From Alphaproteobacteria bacterium UBA2966 (GTDB lineage Bacteria > Pseudomonadota > Alphaproteobacteria > UBA2966): 37,533 nt of DNA. The notes beneath the pieces are model-generated. The model saw nothing but the letters and a program-made list of their open reading frames with translations. It was not told the DNA's origin and ran no database searches. Shown here one piece after another: positions 31,281 to 37,533 of the stretch. Both the position numbers and the translations under genes were made by a program. The stretch covers positions 35,447-72,979 of the forward strand of contig DEBC01000119.1 of assembly GCA_002348365.1 (NCBI GenBank), in the 5' to 3' direction. Within the stretch, counting starts at the first letter, position 1; every line of letters begins with the position of its first letter.

Positions 31281-34200
31281 TGCACGATATCGTGGCCAGA
31301 CCAGATCCGAGAGCACTTCTCGAGCAATTGCTCGATGAGAGGATTCTTGTGCTCGATGGAGCTATGGGCACCATGATCCAGGACTACGATCTTGCCGAGA
31401 AGGAATTTCGTGGCAGGCAGTTCTCCGATCATTCTCATGACCTCAAGGGTAACAACGACCTCCTGAATCTCACGCAGCCGGAGATCGTGCGTGAAATCCA
31501 CCGAGCTTTCCTGGACGCCGGGGCAGATATCCTCGAGACCAATACCTTCAATGCAACGTCGATTGCCCAGGCCGACTACGGCTTGCAGGAGGCCGTGTAT
31601 GAAATCAACCGGGCAGGTGCGCGGTTGGCTCGTGATGTTGCCGACGACGTGACGGCCTCGACACCGGGAAAGCCGCGATTCGTGGCCGGTGTTCTGGGCC
31701 CGACAAACCGAACGGCTTCGATCTCGCCGCAAGTCAACGATCCCGGGTTTCGAAATGTCACGTTCGACGATCTGGTCGGTGCCTATATAGAAGCCTTGCG
31801 CGGACTGATGGATGGCGGTGCCGATATCGTTCTTGTCGAAACGGTGTTCGATACCCTCAATGCCAAGGCAGCCATCTACGCCATACGGAAGTTCTTCGTT
31901 ACCCGTGGAATCGATCGACCAGTGATGATATCCGGAACCATTACGGATGCTTCGGGTCGGACACTTTCAGGTCAGACAGCGGAGGCGTTTTGGAATTCGG
32001 TTGCACATGCCAAACCGATATCGGTGGGTCTCAATTGCGCTCTCGGTGCCGAGGCACTTCGCCCCTACGTTCAGGAACTGGCGCGTGTGGCCGGAATATC
32101 GGTCAGTGTGCACCCCAATGCCGGGCTGCCCAACGAATTCGGTGGATATGATGATACTCCGGCCTACATGGCCGAGCAGCTGGGAGAATTCGCCGAGAGC
32201 GGGTTCGTCAACATCGTGGGTGGCTGTTGCGGCACCACACCGCGGCATATCGGTGCAATCGCCGACGCGGTGGCCGACTTGCCGGCGCGCGTGAGGCCCG
32301 AGATTGAGCCGCACTGCCGCTTGAGTGGCCTCGAGCCTCTGACAATTGGCCCTCTGACCGGGTTCGTGAATATCGGTGAGCGCACGAACGTCGCGGGATC
32401 GGCGAAGTTCGCCAAACTGATCCGCGAGGGCGACTACGGGGCCGGTCTGGAGATCGCGCGTCAACAGGTCGAGAATGGCGCGCAGGTGATCGACGTGAAC
32501 ATGGACGAAGCGATGCTCGATTCCGAGGCTGCGGTCGAGACATTCCTGCGTCTGGTCGCTGCCGAGCCCGACATCTCACGGGTTCCCGTGATGGTTGATT
32601 CCTCGAAATGGTCGGTCATCGAGGCCGGCCTCAAGAACGTCCAGGGAAAGGGTGTGGTCAACTCGATCAGTCTCAAGGAAGGCGAAGAGGCTTTCATCGA
32701 GCAGGCCGAAGAGATCTTGCGCTATGGCGCTGCGGTTGTGGTTATGGCTTTCGATGAGTCGGGCCAGGCAGACTCCAGTGAACGGATGGTCGAGATTTTG
32801 ACCCGTTCCTACAGGATCCTCACCGAGGAAGTCGGATTTCCTCCTTGGGACATCATTCTTGACCCAAATATCTTTCCCATTGCGACTGGCATCGAGGATC
32901 ACGACAACTTCTCGGTCGATTTCGTCGAGGCGACACGAACCATTAAGAAGGAGCTGCCTCACGCCCTGATTTCCGGCGGCATCAGCAATATGTCCTTCTC
33001 TTTTCGCGGCAACAACGCGGTGCGGGAGGCCATGCATTCGGTGTTTCTCTATCACGCTCTCGAAGCTGGAATGGACATGGGAATCGTGAATGCCGGCCAG
33101 CTCGCTGTTTACGCCGACATTCCGGAAGATTTGCGCGAGAGGGTAGAGGACGTCGTGCTGAATCGGCGTGCTGACGCGACGGAACGACTGCTCGAAGTTG
33201 CGGACAATGTAAAGAGCCAGCGCAAGGACCGAGGTCCGGATCTCTCTTGGCGGGAACAACCGGTGGCCGAACGTCTTTCCCATGCCCTGGTCGAGGGCAT
33301 TGCCGACTTCGTGGTCGAGGATACTGAAGAGGCCCGCCTCGCGGCCAATCGCCCTCTCGACGTGATTGAGGGTCCGCTCATGGATGGCATGAATGTTGTC
33401 GGTGACCTCTTCGGGTCGGGCCAGATGTTCCTGCCGCAGGTTGTCAAAAGTGCCCGCGTCATGAAGCAGGCTGTGGCACATCTGATCCCGTTCCTGGAGG
33501 CGGAGAAGGAGGAAAGCGGGGAATCCCTGACAAAGGGCAAAATCGTCACGGCAACCGTCAAGGGTGACGTGCACGATATCGGCAAGAACATCGTGGGTGT
33601 GGTGCTCCAGTGCAACAACTTCGATGTCGTCGATCTCGGCGTCATGGTGCCCTATACCCGGATTCTTGAAACAGCCAAGGCCGAGAACGCCGACATGATT
33701 GGGCTGTCCGGTCTGATTACACCGTCATTGGGAGAAATGGAGATCGTGGCGGCCGAAATGAAGCGGGCCGGATTCTCCGTGCCATTGCTGATCGGTGGTG
33801 CGACCACTTCGAAGATTCACACCGCCGTCAAAATCGCTCCGAACTACGATGCCCCCGTCATTCACGTGGTCGATGCATCTCGTGCCGTGGGAGTTGCCGG
33901 TGCCCTCATGAGCGAGTCTCAACATGAGCCGTATGTCGCCGAGATCGCAGAGGAATATCAATCACTGCGTGAGAATTACCAGGGTAGGGCTCAGGGAGGG
34001 CGTCAGCACACTCTGGAGGGCGCACGGCAGGCCAAACATGCAATTGATTGGGCGTTGGCCGAACCGCCGCGACCGAAGTCGTTGGGTCTGGAGGTGTTCG
34101 ACCAGTACGAGCTTGGTGACCTTGTTGATCGAGTTGACTGGACCCCCTTCTTTCGCACGTGGGAACTTGCGGGCACATTCCCAAAGATTCTCGATGATCC

Positions 34201-35014
34201 GAAAGTGGGTGAAGCAGCTCGGGAACTGTATACCGACGCACAGGCGATGCTAGCGAAGATCGTCGCCGAGAAGTGGCTCACGGCGCGCGCCGTCATCGGG
34301 ATTTTTCCGGCCAACAGTGTTGGCGACGACATAGAAGTGTATGTGGATGAAGGACGCAATGACGTCCGCATGCGATTCCATTTCCTCCGGCAGCAGATGA
34401 TCAAGAACACGGCGCGGGCCAACTTCTCTCTAGCCGATTTTGTGGCCCCGAAGGACTCGGGCGTGGCGGATTATCTCGGAGGATTTGCTGTCACAGCGGG
34501 AATTGGCATTGAAGACAAACTTGCGGAGTTCGAAGCCCAGCACGACGACTACAACGGTATTCTGTTGAAGGCACTCGCTGACCGCCTCGCCGAGGCATTC
34601 GCCGAGCGCATGCATGAGCGTGTTCGAAAGGAATTCTGGGGCTACGCGGCCGATGAAGCGCTGGAGAATGATGCTCTCATTCATGAGGATTATCAGGGAA
34701 TTCGGCCCGCGCCCGGCTATCCGGCATGCCCGGACCACAGCGAAAAAACGTCCCTGTTCGAGCTGCTGGATGCTCCAGGAAACGCAGGGATCACGTTGAC
34801 AGAGGGGTTTGCCATGCTGCCCGCCGCAGCCGTGTTGGGATTCTATTTTGCTCATCCGGAATCTCAGTACTTCGGGATCGGCAAGATCGGCCGCGATCAG
34901 GTCGCGGATTATGCGGGGCGCAAGGGCACATCGCTGGAACAGGCGGAGCGTTGGCTCGCGCCCAATCTGGGTTACGAACCGGACAACGTTCGCAATGTCG
35001 ATCAACTCAATTGA
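31280..35014 (+). CDS. metH: cobalamin-dependent methionine synthase, full length
   Basis: The 1244-aa enzyme transfers the methyl group of 5-methyl-THF to homocysteine through cobalamin. All modules are present in one chain. The homocysteine domain (about 1-330) has zinc ligands Cys253, Cys316 and Cys317 ('GLNCALG', 'GGCCGTTP'). The pterin domain (about 355-620) has 'NIGERTNVAGSAKF'. The cobalamin cap and Rossmann domain (about 650-900) has 'GDVHDIGKN' with lower-axial His765. The C-terminal SAM reactivation domain follows ('GFAMLPAAAVLGFYFAHPESQYFGIGKI'). Some alphaproteobacteria split these over several genes; here it is the undivided form. The start overlaps the metF stop by 1 nt. Growth through this route requires vitamin B12. 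Confidence 0.97.
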   Translation: MHDIVARPDPRALLEQLLDERILVLDGAMGTMIQDYDLAEKEFRGRQFSDHSHDLKGNNDLLNLTQPEIVREIHRAFLDAGADILETNTFNATSIAQADYGLQEAVYEINRAGARLARDVADDVTASTPGKPRFVAGVLGPTNRTASISPQVNDPGFRNVTFDDLVGAYIEALRGLMDGGADIVLVETVFDTLNAKAAIYAIRKFFVTRGIDRPVMISGTITDASGRTLSGQTAEAFWNSVAHAKPISVGLNCALGAEALRPYVQELARVAGISVSVHPNAGLPNEFGGYDDTPAYMAEQLGEFAESGFVNIVGGCCGTTPRHIGAIADAVADLPARVRPEIEPHCRLSGLEPLTIGPLTGFVNIGERTNVAGSAKFAKLIREGDYGAGLEIARQQVENGAQVIDVNMDEAMLDSEAAVETFLRLVAAEPDISRVPVMVDSSKWSVIEAGLKNVQGKGVVNSISLKEGEEAFIEQAEEILRYGAAVVVMAFDESGQADSSERMVEILTRSYRILTEEVGFPPWDIILDPNIFPIATGIEDHDNFSVDFVEATRTIKKELPHALISGGISNMSFSFRGNNAVREAMHSVFLYHALEAGMDMGIVNAGQLAVYADIPEDLRERVEDVVLNRRADATERLLEVADNVKSQRKDRGPDLSWREQPVAERLSHALVEGIADFVVEDTEEARLAANRPLDVIEGPLMDGMNVVGDLFGSGQMFLPQVVKSARVMKQAVAHLIPFLEAEKEESGESLTKGKIVTATVKGDVHDIGKNIVGVVLQCNNFDVVDLGVMVPYTRILETAKAENADMIGLSGLITPSLGEMEIVAAEMKRAGFSVPLLIGGATTSKIHTAVKIAPNYDAPVIHVVDASRAVGVAGALMSESQHEPYVAEIAEEYQSLRENYQGRAQGGRQHTLEGARQAKHAIDWALAEPPRPKSLGLEVFDQYELGDLVDRVDWTPFFRTWELAGTFPKILDDPKVGEAARELYTDAQAMLAKIVAEKWLTARAVIGIFPANSVGDDIEVYVDEGRNDVRMRFHFLRQQMIKNTARANFSLADFVAPKDSGVADYLGGFAVTAGIGIEDKLAEFEAQHDDYNGILLKALADRLAEAFAERMHERVRKEFWGYAADEALENDALIHEDYQGIRPAPGYPACPDHSEKTSLFELLDAPGNAGITLTEGFAMLPAAAVLGFYFAHPESQYFGIGKIGRDQVADYAGRKGTSLEQAERWLAPNLGYEPDNVRNVDQLN

Positions 35015-35101
35015 GAACAGTGCCAGCTAGCAGCCACTCTTTCATGTGACCGATACCGTGTCGCCAGAACGGTGCTGGGTTCGGGCGGTGCCTTCGTATC
35101 C

Positions 35102-35797
35102 TTACCAGGGAAGTTCGGTGCCGTCGTGGTTGAGGAACTGGCCGGTGTGCCCCGGCGTCAATGTCTCAAACAGTGTTCGCATGTTGCCGACACTTTCTTC
35201 TGGGGCGAGGTCAGCATTCGCTCCACCCATATCCGTCTGCACCCAGCCGGGACTGACGGCTACACAGACCACGCCGCGATCCGCCAGGGCATCAGCGACA
35301 CATTTCACGGCCATATTCACCGCTGCTTTCGAAGTTCGATAGGCGAGGTTGGACGTTGCCCTTGCCAGTTCGATCGATCCAAGCTTGCTGGAGATAGTTG
35401 CCATCTTCTTGAGATCGCTGGACGTGACGTGATCGACGAAAGATTCGAGCACATGCGTGGCACCGAGGACATTGACCATAAGCGTTTCCTCCCAGTTGCC
35501 GTAGTCGGTCTGCCCCAGCTTCCAGCCTCGGCCGCCCAGGATGCCCGCATTGCTGATCAGAATATCGATCGGTTGATCACTGAGGTTCTGAGCCACTGTG
35601 GAGACAGAAGCGGCTTCGGTAACCTCCATTCTGTGAACACTGACGGCATCCGGCCTGGCCGCGGCAATAGTGCCGAGCTCAGATGCCTCCTCGGGATTGC
35701 GGCAGCAGGCGTGTACACGCCAGCCATCGGCGCCGTATTGGCGGGCAAACTCGAGACCCAATCCTCTGTTCGCGCCGGTAATCAGCACTGTTGGCAT
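35102..35797 (-). CDS. SDR family oxidoreductase (C-factor-like)
   Basis: The 231-aa short-chain dehydrogenase has TGANRGLG at residues 7-14, NAG near 85, Ser in 'MATISSKLGSI', and catalytic Tyr/Lys in 'YRTSK'. 'SPGWVQTDMGG' and the C-terminal 'GQFLNHDGTELPW' are typical of the C-factor/sniffer-like group, whose physiological substrates are mostly unknown. The ATG at 35797 follows AAGGGAGCTGTC. It is convergent with metH and divergent from the pterin dehydratase gene. No functional link with the methionine operon is apparent. Confidence 0.9.
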   Translation of the reverse strand: MPTVLITGANRGLGLEFARQYGADGWRVHACCRNPEEASELGTIAAARPDAVSVHRMEVTEAASVSTVAQNLSDQPIDILISNAGILGGRGWKLGQTDYGNWEETLMVNVLGATHVLESFVDHVTSSDLKKMATISSKLGSIELARATSNLAYRTSKAAVNMAVKCVADALADRGVVCVAVSPGWVQTDMGGANADLAPEESVGNMRTLFETLTPGHTGQFLNHDGTELPW

Positions 35798-35924
35798 GAC
35801 AGCTCCCTTTCGACCCGTCCGTGCAGGTGTGATCCGACTGCACGGCTGGGCGTTGGATCGTTGCAGGCCTGGATGTAGAGTCCAGCCGAGAAATTTCTTT
35901 AGATGGTGTGGAGAGGCAGATCAA

Positions 35925-36251
35925 ATGTCGCTGACGGCAAAAACGTGCGTTCCCTGCCAAGGGGGGATTCCTCCATTGACCCGCGTCGAGGCCGAACACT
36001 TCCTCAAAGAGGTTCCCGAGTGGGCATTGTCAGAGGATGGTGTCTGGATCGAGCGACAGTTCTCGTTTGATGATTTCGCGATGGCTCAGGCCTTCGTCAA
36101 CAAGGTTGGTGAACTGGCCGAGGAGGAGGGTCACCATCCGGATATCACGTTCGGATGGGGATACGCCAAGGTGGTTTTCTATACACACAAGATCAAGGGT
36201 CTCCATGAGAACGACTTCATCATGGCTGCCAAGGTCGACCAGTTTTCCTGA
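35925..36251 (+). CDS. phhB: 4a-hydroxytetrahydrobiopterin dehydratase
   Basis: The 108-aa protein is a pterin-4a-carbinolamine dehydratase. The active-site 'EEEGHHPDI' has His70 and His71, followed by 'VVFYTHKIKGLHENDF' with His88, and the N-terminal 'CVPCQGGIPPL' is typical of this subgroup. It dehydrates the 4a-hydroxypterin made by aromatic amino acid hydroxylases so that the cofactor can be recycled; a moonlighting or molybdopterin-linked role is known in bacteria that lack the hydroxylase. No phenylalanine hydroxylase is in the window. The ATG at 35925 follows GAGAGG; longer upstream readings cross noncoding DNA. Its stop is 1 bp from that of the convergent hydantoinase gene. Confidence 0.93.
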   Translation: MSLTAKTCVPCQGGIPPLTRVEAEHFLKEVPEWALSEDGVWIERQFSFDDFAMAQAFVNKVGELAEEEGHHPDITFGWGYAKVVFYTHKIKGLHENDFIMAAKVDQFS

Positions 36252-36252
36252 G

Positions 36253-37533
36253 CTACGGTTGCTCCGCGGCCTCCGCCCTTTCCTTCGGATCACCATAGCC
36301 GCCGCCTGACGGCGTCTGGATCACGAAGACATCGCCCGGCATCATTTCGATTTCGTCGCACGAGTCGAGCTCAACGGTCGAGCCGTCAAGGCGTTCTACC
36401 CAGGTGCGACCGCATGTGCCGGACGCGCCGCCGGCCATGCCATAGGGAGGGACCTTGCGGTGACCCGAAACGATCGCCGCGGTCATCGGCTCCAGGAACC
36501 GAATTCGGCGAAGTGACCCGTCGCCACCGTGATGGCGGCCCGAGCCCCCCGAGCCGCGACGCATCTCAAATCGCTCGAGGATCACGGGATAGCGCCATTC
36601 AAGGATTTCCGGGTCGGTCAATCGCGTGTTCGTCATGTTGGTGTGCACGCAAGAGGTCCCATCAAAGTCAGGTCCAGCCCCCGAGCCTCCACAGATTGTC
36701 TCGTAGTACTGCCAGCGTCCGCCTCCGAATGTGAAGTTGTTCATGGTGCCCTGTGCCGCGGCCATGGTCTTGAGGGCGCCGTACAAAGTATCCGTGACCA
36801 TCTGTCCGGTTTCGACGTTGCCGGCAACCACCGCGGCTGGATAGCGGGGCGCCAGCATCGACCCTTCCGGCACATGGATTTCAAGAGGTTTCAGGCAACC
36901 GCCGTTGAGCGGGATGTCGTCGTCGATGAGTGTCCTAAAAACGTAGAGCACGGCGGCTTTCACAACCGCAGTCGGCGCATTGAAATTGGTCGGAAGTTGC
37001 GCCGAGGTCCCCGTGAAATCGATGCGTGCTGTTCGCGCCTCGCGGTTGATCGAGATGGCGACGGATATCTGGCTGCCATCATCGAACGGATACCTGAATT
37101 GCCCGTCCGAGAGGACATCCAGGACGCGGCGGACCATCTCCTCGGCATTGTCCTGGACATGGCCCATATAGGCCTGGACGACGTCGAGACCGAATTCATC
37201 GATGATGCGGTGGAGCTCTTGGACGCCTTTTTCGTTGGCAGCAATCTGCGCACGAAGATCGGCTAGATTCTGCTCCATGTTGCGGGTCGGCCACGCTCCG
37301 GCAGAGAAGAGTTCACGCACCTCCGTCTCACGAAACCTGCCACCGTCCACCAGACAGAAGTTATCGATCAGAACACCTTCCTCGTCGATACTGGTTGAGC
37401 GTGGCGGTACGGAGCCAGGCGAGATTCCGCCGATTTCAGAGTGATGGGCGCGCGAGCCCACGAAGAACAGCAACTCCTCGCCGGCACCATCGAAGACGGG
37501 CGTGATCACGGTGATGTCGGGCAGGTGGGTGCC
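36253..37533 (-). CDS. hydantoinase B/oxoprolinase family protein (5' part outside the window)
   Basis: The visible 426 codons are the C-terminal part of a HyuB-type subunit. Segments are 'FFVGSRAHHSEIGGISPGSVPP', then 'GGGRWQYYETICGGSGAGPDF', 'HTNMTNTRLTDPEILEWRYPV', 'RRGSGGSGRHHGGDG' and 'FVIQTPSGGGYGDP'. These proteins, with an ATP-dependent HyuA subunit or as a fused 5-oxoprolinase, open hydantoin or oxoproline rings, or form part of acetone/acetophenone carboxylases. The frame is open through the right edge with no convincing start codon, so the gene continues beyond it. Whether HyuA is fused or separate lies outside the window. Confidence 0.9.
   Translation of the reverse strand, partial: GTHLPDITVITPVFDGAGEELLFFVGSRAHHSEIGGISPGSVPPRSTSIDEEGVLIDNFCLVDGGRFRETEVRELFSAGAWPTRNMEQNLADLRAQIAANEKGVQELHRIIDEFGLDVVQAYMGHVQDNAEEMVRRVLDVLSDGQFRYPFDDGSQISVAISINREARTARIDFTGTSAQLPTNFNAPTAVVKAAVLYVFRTLIDDDIPLNGGCLKPLEIHVPEGSMLAPRYPAAVVAGNVETGQMVTDTLYGALKTMAAAQGTMNNFTFGGGRWQYYETICGGSGAGPDFDGTSCVHTNMTNTRLTDPEILEWRYPVILERFEMRRGSGGSGRHHGGDGSLRRIRFLEPMTAAIVSGHRKVPPYGMAGGASGTCGRTWVERLDGSTVELDSCDEIEMMPGDVFVIQTPSGGGYGDPKERAEAAEQP

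Overview
The window reads as a stretch of chromosome from a GC-rich, Gram-negative alphaproteobacterium, probably Rhodospirillales-like and free-living. The grounds are the gene content (ATP-type PEP carboxykinase, a DUF6460-type small membrane protein, an ArsR-methyltransferase regulator in front of metF-metH, MlaA/MlaC outer-membrane lipid proteins, many SDR, CoA-transferase and DMT genes) and the codon use. No rRNA, tRNA, transposase, integrase, phage gene or CRISPR array was seen. Assignments come from reading the sequence; no database search was run. || Region 1 (1-10490) looks like a catabolic island: a class II aldolase-like protein, an SDR dehydrogenase, an IclR-family regulator, then an operon of two overlapping family III CoA-transferase-like genes, a double hot-dog MaoC-type dehydratase and an SMP-30/gluconolactonase-like hydrolase. 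A convergent Baeyer-Villiger-type flavin monooxygenase and a divergent acyl-CoA synthetase follow. Together these could turn a (cyclic) alcohol into a ketone, then an ester or lactone, a hydroxy acid, an acyl-CoA and finally smaller pieces. The substrate cannot be read from sequence. || Region 2 (10491-13846) is a mixed, partly decaying stretch: a VOC-family protein, a zinc alcohol dehydrogenase pseudogene with two stop codons and a frameshift, a short DksA/TraR zinc-finger protein, and an F420-type luciferase-like oxidoreductase. || Region 3 (13961-20358) holds pckA, a rhodanese-containing thiI, a possible small RNA (CRP-like site followed by a strong terminator) and a small membrane protein. 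On the minus strand there is an operon of DMT transporter, SDR and a frameshifted Fpg/Nei-type glycosylase. || Region 4 (20708-25483) has an enolase-superfamily (mandelate racemase type) enzyme, a carboxymuconolactone decarboxylase-like protein, a D-2-hydroxyacid dehydrogenase, an FG-GAP/VCBS-type protein with an unclear 5' end, and another DMT transporter. || Region 5 (25711-37533) is more housekeeping in character: ettA, mlaC and mlaA. A one-carbon operon follows, with an ArsR-type regulator fused to a methyltransferase, then metF and full-length metH, all joined by 1-nt stop/start overlaps. In front of it is a perfect 22-bp palindrome that overlaps a plausible promoter. The window ends with an SDR, a pterin-4a-carbinolamine dehydratase and a hydantoinase B/oxoprolinase-type gene that runs off the edge.
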